From the IMG/VR virus record IMGVR_UViG_3300044998_000260, positions 41,489-105,488 of that record: a DNA stretch of 64,000 nucleotides; one strand, written 5' to 3'. Shown one piece after another: positions 35,301-43,856 of the stretch. Positions within the stretch are counted from its first letter, which is position 1. The number at the start of each line of letters is the position of its first letter. The DNA is from a virus. Under the pieces are notes generated by a model. It was given only the letters and a program-made list of their open reading frames with translations, searched no databases and was not told the origin of the DNA. Position numbers and translations under genes: made by a program.

Positions 35301-35694
35301 CGCCGGCGTGTAGCGTAAGTGCTTGTCTTGCAACAACATAGACCACACCGATTGTGCCGACCCATATTGCAAAATCGGCGAAATTGGCAATGCCAATGCC
35401 AGGCACGGGAATGAAATCAAGCACACCCGGTGGATCTGATACATAGCTCACCAAATTAGCTAATGATCCAGCGACCGCTGTAGCAGCATAGGGCTTGATA
35501 TTGGCAATGTCCTGTCGCTGACCAAGCTCCCAAAAAAACCAGCAGAGCATTACGGTCAACACGATATGTCCGATGTTGCTCAAACCGACCTTGCTTATCT
35601 CGGTGTTGTATACTACGAATGATGGCAACCACCAAGTTGCGAGTTGCTTGGTGGCGAGATCCACGCCGAACACGACAAGGAAAGTCTTGCGCAC
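35296..35694 (-). CDS. lspA: lipoprotein signal peptidase (LspA)-like membrane protein, 132 aa
   Basis: Four hydrophobic segments and the LspA family blocks are present: VFGVDLATKQLA near the N-terminus, AVAGSLANLVSYVSDPPGVL DFI with the first catalytic Asp (PGVLDFI), and ANFADFAIWVG with the second (NFADFA). These two Asp form the active site that removes signal peptides from prolipoproteins in the cytoplasmic membrane. GTG (35692-35694) was chosen because GGAG lies six bases upstream. The Arg after NL/D in most LspA (NLxDR) is not seen, so activity is not certain. Confidence 0.72.
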   Translation of the reverse strand: MRKTFLVVFGVDLATKQLATWWLPSFVVYNTEISKVGLSNIGHIVLTVMLCWFFWELGQRQDIANIKPYAATAVAGSLANLVSYVSDPPGVLDFIPVPGIGIANFADFAIWVGTIGVVYVVARQALTLHAGV

Positions 35695-36100
35695 TATATG
35701 CTCCAATATGTTTCGGACGCCGGCGAGCAGCAGATCGGCATATCTTCAGCTTCCTGATATGGCAGATCCGACAGCAAGTTAATGCGAGTGACCATTTTGA
35801 CTGGTGTTTGTGGAGGGGGCTGCGGGCGCAACCCCAGTTATTCGTTCCACGGATCATCGCTCGGCGGCGAAAGATCATTCAGGTCGCTGAGCAGGTGCTT
35901 ATGGGTCAACGAAGGTTGTTACACGGATGTTACATGTCGGGCAAACGATTCCAGGTCGTGCCACCGCGACACGACCTGGAGGTGTATCAACTGAAGGGAT
36001 GGGTTCCTGTCCGTCACACTCCCCGGCGGTCTAACGACCGTGCCTTTAGGCTACTTCGGATTATCCATCCGTCTGTGGCGACAGTTGATTACGAACGCGA
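35695..36100 (-). other. 400-bp region with a box remnant and possible micro-ORFs
   Basis: A TGTAAC-N5-TGTAAC repeat (35917-35933) is present without a convincing -35/-10. A 33-codon frame starting MVTRINLLSDLPYQEAED (about 35697-35798) ends in TAG just before lspA. GACCTGG/CCAGGTC-type inverted repeats lie at 35950-35980. No secure gene. Confidence 0.35.
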
Positions 36101-36394
36101 TTATCGCTTCACGAACGTCCGAGCCAGTGCAACCGCCTGCGACTCGACCTCGGCATCGACGATGGTTGCGGCCACGCCGAGCTGTGCGAGAACCTGCTCG
36201 AGCTGAGTCTTGATATCGCCGTTGAGCTTCGCCACCTCGGCAGTCAGAGTCTCACGCGCCTTCTCGAAAGAACGGGCGATCTTCTCGGCCGAGCGGATCT
36301 GCGCGGTAATCGACTTACGCTCCTGCACCGTGCGCTTGCGAGCCATCGCCTTGGCCGACGGAGCCTTCACGGTCTTTGCAGCCTTTGCGGTCAT
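36101..36394 (-). CDS. basic coiled-coil protein with Lys/Ala-rich N-terminus, 97 aa
   Basis: The first 25 residues (MTAKAAKTVKAPSAKAMARK) resemble the Lys/Ala/Pro tails of histone-like proteins. Residues 28-75 form a long helix with heptads. AGAGGAAAACGAAC precedes the ATG. A nucleoid-binding role is possible. Confidence 0.6.
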   Translation of the reverse strand: MTAKAAKTVKAPSAKAMARKRTVQERKSITAQIRSAEKIARSFEKARETLTAEVAKLNGDIKTQLEQVLAQLGVAATIVDAEVESQAVALARTFVKR

Positions 36395-36512
36395 GTTCGT
36401 TTTCCTCTTTTGAGTTGGGTTTTGTCTAATCGGAAGGTGACGGGGGTTTTTACGCTTTGTGAGGCGACCCGTCAACCATTTCGATTTTGTTTTCGTCAGT
36501 CATTACACTATA

Positions 36513-36573
36513 ATAATACCCCAATCCCCCAACACAATCAAGCCCCTTTTTGCGGTGTTACAATTCCGTTACA
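36513..36573 (-). promoter_or_regulatory. Pho-box-like promoter of the basic protein gene
   Basis: TGTAACGGAATTGTAAC (36557-36573), 15 bp, -35 TTGATT (36536-36541), 17 bp, -10 TATTAT (36513-36518). Confidence 0.75.
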
Positions 36574-36589
36574 TGCCGCCCGCCAACGA

Positions 36590-36627
36590 AAAAGGGTCAA
36601 GTCCATTTCTGGACTCGGCCCTTTTTC
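36590..36627 (-). terminator. bidirectional terminator after rIIB
   Basis: AAAAAGGGCCGAGTCCAGAA...GGACTTGACCCTTTTT hairpin with A and T runs on both sides. Confidence 0.85.
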
Positions 36628-36658
36628 TGCCCCAACCCGATTGGGGACTCCTTGGTGA

Positions 36659-37768
36659 TTACGCCGTGACCGGAACGCCGCCGAGATCGCGAATCTCATT
36701 CTCGATGCGAGCGATCTTGTCTGCGAGGCGACCACTTTCCTCGGCGAGTTCTCCGATCTCGTTCTCCATGTCGTTGGCCTCATCCTCGAGCGCCGGCGCA
36801 TCACCGCCGAGATCGTTGATCCTCGCGATGCGGTCGTAAAGGTCATCGAGGTCGGACTGCATCGACTCAATCTCACGGTCTACTTCCGACTGGCGTTCGA
36901 GCCAACCCTTGAGCACTTCGTTCTTGCGCTGGATTTCACTCTCCGACCAACGACTCTCACTAACATCCGTGCTGTTCGTCACGCCGAGATCGCTGTTGGT
37001 ATACACCTCACGCTTCGGCAGCGGGCCACCCCGACCCGTGATTTCCGCGATGATCTCGTAACGCCACGTGCGACCCTTCTGATTGTTGTAATCGCTCGGG
37101 ATGGCGACAACATCGGCGGGATTGATCTTCATCACGACAAGGCGAAGGTTCACCCCATCAATCGTGCCAGCCCACGTGCTCGCATATTCGTAACTGGCGA
37201 AATGCAGACCCGTCGAGCACGTGCGGTCGCGATCATCGTCAACCGCCTGACGCGGCATCTGGACCACGCTACCAACCGTGTTGAGGATGGTGCCGGAGTG
37301 AATGTCCTTGTAGTCTCCACGCACGCTCTTGTAGGCGATGATATCACCATCAGCGTGGATCATGAAGTTGTTGGCGACGCAGAACAGCAAGAGTTCGTCC
37401 TGTGCAGCAACTCGCGGGTTCTGGCGAACCTTGCGCAGGAAGTTGTAAATCGGTTCGGCGGGCTGACCCTCGGCAATCATGTTGAGCACCTTTTCAGTCA
37501 CTTCAAAGGTGAACGGCTTACCATCCAGCGCGAGGAAGTCACCGATCATCGTGAAACCAGGAGCGTTCACGGAACCGACATAACGGTTGACCGCGCTGCG
37601 AACATCGAGCAGTGCCGGAATCTTGTCGAAATCGGACGCAGCGATGGCATCCTTGACGGCCTGGAAGTTAGGATGATCGTTCGGCGCAACCAACACCTGA
37701 CCATCAATAAAGATGGTAATGCCGGTGTCGGTGACGATCATCGGAGGAACAGCGTTCGTTGCAGTCAT
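36659..37768 (-). CDS. rIIB: rIIB-like protein, 369 aa
   Basis: Residues about 120-230 carry the rIIB core: FMIHADGDIIAYKSVRGDYK, DIHSGTI, then CSTGLHFASYEYASTW. These match T4 rIIB, which with rIIA controls lysis inhibition and exclusion. The C-terminal 100 residues form an acidic coiled coil. A rIIA homologue lies directly upstream in its own unit, as in T4-like phages (there the order is rIIA-rIIB too). Transcription comes from the 69-bp promoter shared with the tRNA block. Confidence 0.82.
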   Translation of the reverse strand: MTATNAVPPMIVTDTGITIFIDGQVLVAPNDHPNFQAVKDAIAASDFDKIPALLDVRSAVNRYVGSVNAPGFTMIGDFLALDGKPFTFEVTEKVLNMIAEGQPAEPIYNFLRKVRQNPRVAAQDELLLFCVANNFMIHADGDIIAYKSVRGDYKDIHSGTILNTVGSVVQMPRQAVDDDRDRTCSTGLHFASYEYASTWAGTIDGVNLRLVVMKINPADVVAIPSDYNNQKGRTWRYEIIAEITGRGGPLPKREVYTNSDLGVTNSTDVSESRWSESEIQRKNEVLKGWLERQSEVDREIESMQSDLDDLYDRIARINDLGGDAPALEDEANDMENEIGELAEESGRLADKIARIENEIRDLGGVPVTA

Positions 37769-37787
37769 CTTGAGTATCCTCTTTTGG

Positions 37788-37856
37788 GGTTTCCGTTCGG
37801 GTTGGGTTACTTTCTAAATCTACACAATAACAACTTTTTCGTCAAGCCCTCTGATC
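37788..37856 (-). promoter_or_regulatory. rIIB promoter; second copy of the 69-bp promoter
   Basis: -35 TTGACG (37840-37845), 17-bp spacer, -10 TAGATT (37817-37822). One mismatch to 14310-14378. Confidence 0.75.
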
Positions 37857-37894
37857 CAATCAAAAGACGCCTTCTGGTCGTATAGTATGAACAT

Positions 37895-37950
37895 ACCCCA
37901 TTCTCGGCAGAATGGAAGGGGTCAAAACCGTCTGTTACACGGTCGTTACA
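37895..37950 (-). promoter_or_regulatory. box plus operator-like inverted repeats, downstream of rIIA
   Basis: TGTAACGACCGTGTAAC (37934-37950), then CCATTCTGCCGAGAATGG (imperfect palindrome) and GTATGTTCATAC. The same order occurs at 40185-40253. Confidence 0.55.
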
Positions 37951-37962
37951 CGCCGCCATCGG

Positions 37963-37992
37963 CCCCACCGAAAAATCTAGTGGGGCCGATGA
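37963..37992 (-). terminator. hairpin after rIIA
   Basis: GGCCCCAC/GTGGGGCC stem around TAGATTTTTCG; related hairpins at 32557 and 40262. No U tract, so termination is not certain. Confidence 0.5.
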
Positions 37993-38000
37993 TTTACAGT

Positions 38001-40151
38001 TTACCGATTAGTGATGTAATCGGTAATCTGATCCTTATACTGGTAAAACGGGTTTTGCGTTCCACCGTAGCCGAAACCTGACGCAGGTGCAATGCCGATC
38101 ATCACGCCGATCATCGGATACTTGGCAATGATCTTGTCCAACATCGTCTGCAATGACGGCACGATGTTGTTATCAACGGTCGGCCATTCCACGTTGAGGC
38201 CCAGACGACGCGAAGATGAAGAAATCTTCTGTGCGATCAAAAGGTTCTCGTTCATCTTCACCTTGTTGACCTGGGCGAGTTCGGCGTGGAAATCCGCGAA
38301 ATCGGCGAGGATGCCAACCGCGTCGATAATCTTGCGCATCATCACCATTGGCCGCGTGATCTCACGCTGGAACCGCACGGCAGCGGCCGGGTCGGCATCA
38401 ATCAACTTCTGCGCGGCGTCCTTCAGCGTCGGAATGAGCGGCTTCCACTCCGAAGCGTCAAACGTTGATACTTCGTTGTGCTTGATACCATACAACTGCT
38501 TGACTTCAATCTTGAGATCACGGGCAATGGTGAGCAGTTCACGAACGTCCGAAGCGTCGAACGATGCAGGCACCCAACGCTTGCTGTGGACATCCTGATG
38601 CAGCTCGAGGTAGTAGAACGGTCCACCAGTCGGCACGTTCACACGAGCACCCCATGTCTTACCACCGTCGAAACGATAGAGTGCGTCGTTACCCTTCTGA
38701 CCAGCAGGCAGCTTCACCTTGCCGCTCACCTGCGAAGCCAACAGAATGTCGTTCACAGGGAACCCGCCGAAGAAATCACTGAGCTGCTGCTTCGTCAACT
38801 TCGTCTTCACAAGAACAACGTGACCGATGGTATGCCCATACTTGAGCGTCCGCCCCGCTCGCGGGGTGCGATTCACAAGGTGCGTGTAGCAGTATCCCTT
38901 TGCGACGCGGGCGGCACCCTTCGTCAGGTCATCAATCATCAGGTACGTATGCTGGTTCGGAGCCAGTCGCATCGTTGCGCCGGACTGCTCTTCTGGCGTT
39001 CCGTGAACCGTGCTGCTGACACCGTAGCAACTGATCTCCGCCGTATCGTCGAGCGCCAGAAGTTCTTCGGCCGTGCGCACGACGCCGCGCGTCGTATCAA
39101 TCTCTTTACCACGATACCAGACCGACTTCACAACATCACGAAGCCCTCGCAGCGTGTTCATATTCTGAAACTGCGCGTGCGCTGCCCACTCCGTCGGCGC
39201 GTTATCAATCGTGCGAGACACTACCGCGCCGAGATCACGCACCATTGCGTCGAACGCGGCCTTCACGGAGGCAATCGTGCGATCCGTATACTTCAGGTCA
39301 TCACGTGACGGCACAATGTCCACGGTGCCAATCGGCACATACAGATCAACGTTGTTCTGTAGCAGATTCCATCCGCTGAGATCACACTGCTGTACGTCAA
39401 CATCGTAGGGCACATTGCCCATAATGATACGGGTGCGCCCCCACCGTCGCCAGTCATGCGATCCGCTGATATCGATACCATATCCGTTGCCGGAAATGAT
39501 ATACGTCGGCTTCGTGATCGGCTCATCGGCATTGAGCACAACGATGTCCATCGGGAAGTATGGCACATACTTACGGGCTGCCACGTGAACGTCCTGCACG
39601 TGCTCACGACGGATCGGAATGCGAATCGTGACGCCGTTCGCTTCCCTCGTCGGCACGGTCGTTACGTGCGTGATGTTCGGAATGCCGTCTTCGCCAACAA
39701 ACGCCATGAACGTCATCAGCTCGCCATTGTAGCGGCTTTCAATCGTCCACTGCTGACCGTTGTTGTAGCAGAACGCCGTCTTGCTGCCGAGGCCGAAGCC
39801 ACCGACTTCGTCGTTGTTGTCGTTCTTCGTGGAGTTACCATACTGGGAATACACTTCCCAAACAGTCTCGAAGCTCATGCCGACGCCGTAATCCTTGAAC
39901 ACAAGGAACGGCGACAACGCCGTGGGCAGGTGAAGTTCGCACGGCGTATAGGTTGCGTTCGGGTTCTTGCGCTTGAGTGCGAGCCACGCATCGTACATGT
40001 TCGTGGTGTATTCACGAACCATAGCATCGACGGGGTTCTTGTAAAGGCCGCTGAGCACGGACATAATGTGCGCACCGACCTTGACGGTAAACTCGCGCTG
40101 CGCCTTCATGCCAGCCACGGTGGCATTTCGCTTTTCGGTGATAATCTGCAT
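38001..40151 (-). CDS. rIIA: rIIA-like protein with GHKL (Hsp90-type) ATPase domain, 716 aa
   Basis: The N-terminal ATPase motifs are visible: NPVDAMVREYTTNMYDAW (Bergerat N box, with E and N), VFKDYGVGMSFETV (G1, DxGxG), and GGFGLGSKTAFCYNN (G2). The rest is long and helical near the end (KMNENLLIAQKISSS). This is the arrangement of T4 rIIA. Together with rIIB it acts at the membrane or on the chromosome in lysis timing and exclusion of other phages; the biochemical role is not settled. The start MQIITEKRN was chosen over an upstream ATG that would overlap the promoter. Confidence 0.85.
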   Translation of the reverse strand: MQIITEKRNATVAGMKAQREFTVKVGAHIMSVLSGLYKNPVDAMVREYTTNMYDAWLALKRKNPNATYTPCELHLPTALSPFLVFKDYGVGMSFETVWEVYSQYGNSTKNDNNDEVGGFGLGSKTAFCYNNGQQWTIESRYNGELMTFMAFVGEDGIPNITHVTTVPTREANGVTIRIPIRREHVQDVHVAARKYVPYFPMDIVVLNADEPITKPTYIISGNGYGIDISGSHDWRRWGRTRIIMGNVPYDVDVQQCDLSGWNLLQNNVDLYVPIGTVDIVPSRDDLKYTDRTIASVKAAFDAMVRDLGAVVSRTIDNAPTEWAAHAQFQNMNTLRGLRDVVKSVWYRGKEIDTTRGVVRTAEELLALDDTAEISCYGVSSTVHGTPEEQSGATMRLAPNQHTYLMIDDLTKGAARVAKGYCYTHLVNRTPRAGRTLKYGHTIGHVVLVKTKLTKQQLSDFFGGFPVNDILLASQVSGKVKLPAGQKGNDALYRFDGGKTWGARVNVPTGGPFYYLELHQDVHSKRWVPASFDASDVRELLTIARDLKIEVKQLYGIKHNEVSTFDASEWKPLIPTLKDAAQKLIDADPAAAVRFQREITRPMVMMRKIIDAVGILADFADFHAELAQVNKVKMNENLLIAQKISSSSRRLGLNVEWPTVDNNIVPSLQTMLDKIIAKYPMIGVMIGIAPASGFGYGGTQNPFYQYKDQITDYITNR

Positions 40152-40184
40152 GTCGAATCCGTTTCGGGTTGGGTTCGTTTCGTA

Positions 40185-40253
40185 TGGTATGAACATACCC
40201 CCATTCTCGACAGAATGGAAGGGGTCAAAACCGTCTGTTACACGGTCGTTACA
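40185..40253 (-). promoter_or_regulatory. rIIA promoter region with box and operator
   Basis: TGTAACGACCGTGTAAC (40237-40253), CCATTCTGTCGAGAATGG palindrome, -10 TATGTT. Near copy of 37895-37950. Confidence 0.6.
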
Positions 40254-40261
40254 CACCGCCT

Positions 40262-40288
40262 CGACCCCACTAGAAAATCTAGTGGGGC
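40262..40288 (-). terminator. hairpin upstream of rIIA box
   Basis: CCCCACTAGA-TTT-TCTAGTGGGG, a perfect 10-bp stem after the 89-aa gene. No U tract. Confidence 0.5.
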
Positions 40289-40307
40289 CGATTTTGCCGA
40301 TTTACAA

Positions 40308-40577
40308 TTACGATTCCTGCGGCTGCGGGGCCTGGGGCTGTGACGCCGCCTTGGTGCTACCCTTCGGGCGACCACGGAACGTCTGCTCAAGACGAGAGGC
40401 ACCGACCACGACTCGTGCGCCTCGCAACGTCTCAAGCGACGCATCCTGCACCTTGCAGCGCCACGATCCGTTTTCCTCCTGCTTGAGAATCACAACGCGA
40501 GTACCAGCGGGAACCAGTTCGCCGCTAACGGTAGAAACGGCACGGGTGACGCGAAGAACCTGAGCACGCTTGAACAT
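40308..40577 (-). CDS. SH3-like basic protein, 89 aa
   Basis: Strand-rich core (GELVPAGTRVVILKQEENGS) like a small beta barrel, then an Arg/Gln/Pro-rich disordered tail (RGRPKGSTKAASQPQAPQP) containing an AT-hook-like RGRP. AGGAGAAAACC precedes the ATG. A DNA-binding role is possible. Confidence 0.55.
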   Translation of the reverse strand: MFKRAQVLRVTRAVSTVSGELVPAGTRVVILKQEENGSWRCKVQDASLETLRGARVVVGASRLEQTFRGRPKGSTKAASQPQAPQPQES

Positions 40578-40610
40578 ATGGTTTTCTCCTGTTGAGTGGG
40601 GTTGGGTTGA

Positions 40611-40910
40611 TTAGATTGCGAAACGCGCATAGCGCTCAATTTGGCAAATATACAATTCAATTTGCAAATCCGAATCGTTGTCGCCGCGACTCACGAGCGC
40701 TTTGACCATCACATCACCAGAGCACACGAAGTACTGCCGAACATCATCGGGGTCACTGAGTTCGCGCACGAGATTGTTGCGATCTCGCTCGATATTGTCG
40801 ATGAGACAGTTAGCCATATCCAACACGACATCGTTGCCGAGGCGCACCGCATCACGCGGGGGAACGGCAACGCTCCTGCTACTTCCAACCTTCACACGAA
40901 AGTTATTCAT
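40611..40910 (-). CDS. hypothetical protein, 99 aa
   Basis: Begins MNNFRVKVGSSRSVAVPP after AAGGGGCCACC. Strand-helix-strand pattern with acidic middle (DNIERDRNNLVRELSDPDD). No family. Confidence 0.5.
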   Translation of the reverse strand: MNNFRVKVGSSRSVAVPPRDAVRLGNDVVLDMANCLIDNIERDRNNLVRELSDPDDVRQYFVCSGDVMVKALVSRGDNDSDLQIELYICQIERYARFAI

Positions 40911-40923
40911 GGTGGCCCCTTGT

Positions 40924-41682
40924 TTAGTTCTGAACGAAACCGCTATCGTCCTTTTTCGCCTTGCCCTTCGCCTTCAGACCGACAATGACACCCTTCGGGT
41001 CCAGGAACCGCAGGTCCGTTGCGTCGCCGTCGATCACGGGCACACTAAGGAACACCTTGGGCACCGTGCGGAACACCGCAGCAACGTTCATACCGTTGGC
41101 GAGCGCCCGCTCGGCGTCGGCAAGATTGCTCTCGGCCAGCGAGAACGTCAGGTGGTAGTTAGCGGGCAGATCGCGACGGTTGGCGATTTTCGTATAATCG
41201 TAAAACTGCACATTCGGAAACATCGCCATAATGTTGTCGAAACCGTCAACCTTCACCGTTTCCCAACGAATGTCGCTCGTGCCGTTCAGACGAAACACGG
41301 GAGTCAGGTTATACTTCGCGGCACGCTTGATCGCCGCCTTGACTTCCTTCACCAGTTGCGCCATAAACGCCGCACGATTCTCGAAGAAAAATCGGGTGCG
41401 GGCGATGCGGGCAAGTTGAATCTTATTCGTGATCCGACCGTCCATAATGGCCTGTACCAGGTCGGCACCTGACAGAACGCCCGTCGCGTGACCAGCGAAC
41501 AGTCCGCCACGCCCCGCCGTATTGAGGCACGCAGCGGCGCAACCCTTCGTCGCCATCGGGCACGTATTGTATCCCGACATACGGCTCGGGGCCAGGTGGA
41601 GAATGTTAGTCAGGTAACCCTGAGACTGGCCCTTGGCAACCTTGGGGTTGCCCGTCGTGAGAAGCTTGATCGTGTTGGTCAT
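40924..41682 (-). CDS. conserved phage protein with CX6CX3C cluster, 252 aa
   Basis: The N-terminal block GQSQGYLTNILHLAPSRMSG, then CPMATKGCAAACLNTAGRGG is a pattern I have seen in unrelated phage genomes; the three Cys could hold a metal or Fe-S cluster. The middle and end alternate strands and helices like a TIM-barrel-type enzyme (FRLNGTSDIRWET). I cannot name a reaction. The ATG lies six bases after the -10 box, so the mRNA is probably leaderless. Confidence 0.65.
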   Translation of the reverse strand: MTNTIKLLTTGNPKVAKGQSQGYLTNILHLAPSRMSGYNTCPMATKGCAAACLNTAGRGGLFAGHATGVLSGADLVQAIMDGRITNKIQLARIARTRFFFENRAAFMAQLVKEVKAAIKRAAKYNLTPVFRLNGTSDIRWETVKVDGFDNIMAMFPNVQFYDYTKIANRRDLPANYHLTFSLAESNLADAERALANGMNVAAVFRTVPKVFLSVPVIDGDATDLRFLDPKGVIVGLKAKGKAKKDDSGFVQN

Positions 41683-41688
41683 ACAATA

Positions 41689-41748
41689 ATAATAACACTT
41701 CCCGACAGAATAACAAGCCCCCTAGGCGGTTGTTACAATTCCGTTACA
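41689..41748 (-). promoter_or_regulatory. Pho-box-like promoter
   Basis: TGTAACGGAATTGTAAC (41732-41748), 15 bp, -35 TTGTTA (41711-41716), 16 bp, -10 TATTAT (41689-41694). Confidence 0.7.
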
Positions 41749-41792
41749 CATCGGCCGGACATTACATTTGTGACATTACCACAATCCATTTA

Positions 41793-42422
41793 TCAGATCG
41801 AAGCGGATGCCACAAATCCGATCACAAAATGCTTTTTTCGTGGAACGGGATTTGAGAACAGGTAGATTGCATACCGCGCGCCTCTCGCGTTCATTTCCAG
41901 AAAACGCGAGAACTTCGGATCGGCGGGCACGTCCACTGGCGGTTCCTCAATGGTAATCGCACGATTCAACTTCACCGACTTCGCGCACCATATGGTCGCC
42001 GACTGCCACCACACGGAATCTACTACGGGATTTTTCGAACGAGCATGAACGGGCCAAACTTTCGTGCCTTCTTTGAAGACTGTGGTCGTCCCATCTCCGT
42101 GTAGGTCGGACTTACACGGAGACGATATCACCGCGTAAGTCACGGTATTACCCTTTCGGGTCTTACGAATGTATCCGTGCGACTGAAGCAAACCGAACAA
42201 GTATGCGCCCCAACCTCGGGTGACCGTGTTCCCACGATTGGGACCATACACAAGTTCTTTCACGATGGTGCGACCGAAAACATCACGCAAAATATCTGCC
42301 TTCGTCGCGTGCGGGTGGGTGCGAAGATATGCCAACACCTTGTTGGCGCGGGAGTCGGGACGGGACATCGACTTACTGAGGTCCATACCGTTGGGCATGC
42401 GGAGGCGAGGAGTATTTTTCAT
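41793..42422 (-). CDS. winged-helix DNA-binding protein, 209 aa
   Basis: Residues about 17-90 (DSRANKVLAYLRTHPHATKA, DILRDVFG, LFGLLQSHGYIRKTRKGNTV, TYAV) form a winged helix with the wing strand at TVTYAV. The C-terminal half is strand-rich with no motif. Probably a transcription regulator. The ATG is eight bases after a weak -10 (TATATG), under a Pho-box-like element. Confidence 0.65.
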   Translation of the reverse strand: MKNTPRLRMPNGMDLSKSMSRPDSRANKVLAYLRTHPHATKADILRDVFGRTIVKELVYGPNRGNTVTRGWGAYLFGLLQSHGYIRKTRKGNTVTYAVISSPCKSDLHGDGTTTVFKEGTKVWPVHARSKNPVVDSVWWQSATIWCAKSVKLNRAITIEEPPVDVPADPKFSRFLEMNARGARYAIYLFSNPVPRKKHFVIGFVASASI

Positions 42423-42473
42423 AGTGTAAACATATACCATATATGAAGCAAAATCCAGTAGAGGAAACCAGTT

Positions 42474-42490
42474 GTTACGATTCCGTTACA
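42474..42490 (-). promoter_or_regulatory. Pho-box-like element
   Basis: TGTAACGGAATCGTAAC; -35/-10 less clear (TTGCTT or TGGATT, TATATG). Confidence 0.5.
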
Positions 42491-42546
42491 CACCGGTCGA
42501 GTGTCACATTTGTGACATCCTTAATAGAGAGAAGAAAACCATGCCC

Positions 42547-42590
42547 ACACCAGAATAATAATCCGGTGTAGGCGCGGCGTCAGGGGGAAT
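42547..42590 (-). repeat. 39-bp repeat, copy 1
   Basis: CACACCAGAATAATAATCCG and the following bases recur at 42900-42942; contains ACACC...GGTGT inverted repeat over a -10 TATTAT. Confidence 0.7.
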
Positions 42591-42609
42591 GGGAATAACC
42601 AGAAAAAGG

Positions 42610-42864
42610 TCAGTTCTCCATATCGATATACACCCCCTGAGGGATAGCGTCGATGCGAGCCAACACGTCCGAAATATCTTCGGCGTCGTCTTCCCGGTTG
42701 TCGTTCATCTCCACCAGTTCACCTCGTACTCGTGAAACGTCCATCAGGGTGCGGTTAGCGTCTCCCCACGTCATGTCCGAAGATTCAGCCAAAAGCTCAA
42801 AGAGATGGAGCTTGTCCCCAACAATCTCGCTGAGATGGACGAACCGTGCAGTCTGAATGTTCAT
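42610..42864 (-). CDS. hypothetical protein, paralogue of 33544, 84 aa
   Basis: MTWGDANRTLMDV and final YIDMEN parallel the 33544-33849 protein. CGGAGCTAGA precedes the ATG. Helical, acidic. Function unknown. Confidence 0.55.
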   Translation of the reverse strand: MNIQTARFVHLSEIVGDKLHLFELLAESSDMTWGDANRTLMDVSRVRGELVEMNDNREDDAEDISDVLARIDAIPQGVYIDMEN

Positions 42865-42899
42865 TCTAGCTCCGTCGAAAGAAAGGTGAAACATCGAGG

Positions 42900-42942
42900 C
42901 CCACACCAGAATAATAATCCGGTGTAGGCGCGGCGTCAAGGA
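42900..42942 (-). promoter_or_regulatory. promoter with operator-like repeat (copy 2)
   Basis: -35 TTGACG, 17-bp spacer, -10 TATTAT inside an ACACC/GGTGT inverted repeat, for the 84-aa gene. Confidence 0.65.
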
Positions 42943-43003
42943 CAACGCGACTATCGGGCGCTTGTATGCAGCCCCGCCTACATTGGATTTTTTGTTACCA
43001 TGT

Positions 43004-43064
43004 ATAATACAACATTCCCTCGCCGAATACAAGGGATGACCTCGGTTGTTACATTGATGTGACA
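43004..43064 (-). promoter_or_regulatory. Pho-box-like promoter
   Basis: TGTCACATCAATGTAAC (43048-43064), 15 bp, -35 TTGTAT (43027-43032), 17 bp, -10 TATTAT (43004-43009). Drives a leader ahead of the second promoter at 42900. Confidence 0.7.
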
Positions 43065-43103
43065 CGTCGGTCGGATATCACATTTGTGACACCCTTTTAC
43101 CGA

Positions 43104-43334
43104 TTATGGTTGGGGACGATATCGCTTGAACAGCTCGTCAACTTCATCGCTGACGCCACGCTGATCCAGCGACTCCGCCAGTCGGCGAATGGCGTTATAC
43201 TGTTGGTGACCCCTCGACCATACGCTATAATCGTCGCTGAAGTCATAATACCAGTCATGCGATTCCATCAGCTTGCGAAGGCGAATGAGATCAGCGTCGA
43301 TGAGATGACGGTCGATTTCGGATTGAACGGACAC
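43104..43334 (-). CDS. hypothetical helical protein, GTG start, 76 aa
   Basis: GTG (43332-43334) lies seven bases after AAGGAG. Three helices predicted; DWYYDFSDDYSVWSRGHQQY segment. No family. Confidence 0.5.
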   Translation of the reverse strand: MSVQSEIDRHLIDADLIRLRKLMESHDWYYDFSDDYSVWSRGHQQYNAIRRLAESLDQRGVSDEVDELFKRYRPQP

Positions 43335-43338
43335 GATG

Positions 43339-43560
43339 TTACTCCTTAGTGAGACTGTTGACGTGGACCAAACCGAGAAAGTCGCCGTCCAACGATTCAA
43401 TATGGCAGTGACCCGCCGTATTGCACTTAGGTGCGCCAGTAAGATTCACGACGCGCACGCGCTGACCAGGTTCCGCGTCCGTCTGAGGATAGATCACATC
43501 AATCATCACAGGACGGAACACATAAACGGACCCCGCTCGAACTCGGTTGAACCTTGCCAT
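43339..43560 (-). CDS. small beta-rich protein, 73 aa
   Basis: Start MARFNRVRAGSVYVF overlaps the stop of the upstream gene; GGAGGGCG lies upstream. Strand-rich with CNTAGHCHIE, which may hold a metal. No family. Confidence 0.5.
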   Translation of the reverse strand: MARFNRVRAGSVYVFRPVMIDVIYPQTDAEPGQRVRVVNLTGAPKCNTAGHCHIESLDGDFLGLVHVNSLTKE

Positions 43561-43754
43561 CACTTCGCCCTCCGCACGACGATGTCAGCGGGATAACCGT
43601 CGTGCTCGATAAGCGAGCGCCGCACTTCCTCGACAGTCATCTTCGGGTGTTCCGAATAGAAAACGGTGTCGATGCACCGCGTCGAGGAACCGCCGAAAAG
43701 ATCACGTTCGGTGCGGAACACGTCAAACGCTTGATTGCGGATCAGCTTTGCCAT
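43560..43754 (-). CDS. hypothetical protein, 64 aa
   Basis: MAKLIRNQAFDVFRTERD follows GGAG at nine bases. A helix-strand protein ending DIVVRRAK. An earlier in-frame GTG near the -10 box would give a leaderless 76-aa form. No family. Confidence 0.5.
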   Translation of the reverse strand: MAKLIRNQAFDVFRTERDLFGGSSTRCIDTVFYSEHPKMTVEEVRRSLIEHDGYPADIVVRRAK

Positions 43755-43795
43755 CGTGCTGTTCTCCATAGAGGTTGGAATCGCTTTCACAATGT

Positions 43796-43856
43796 ATAAT
43801 ATAACAGTCGCTCGCCGAATACAAGGGATGATCTCGGTTGTTACATTGATGTTACA
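43796..43856 (-). promoter_or_regulatory. Pho-box-like promoter
   Basis: TGTAACATCAATGTAAC (43840-43856), 15 bp, -35 TTGTAT (43819-43824), 17 bp, -10 TATTAT (43796-43801). Confidence 0.75.

Noticed and set aside
35456-35878. 140-codon frame overlapping lspA
   Set aside because: Cys/Arg/His-rich shadow of the membrane protein in another frame, without ribosome-binding site.
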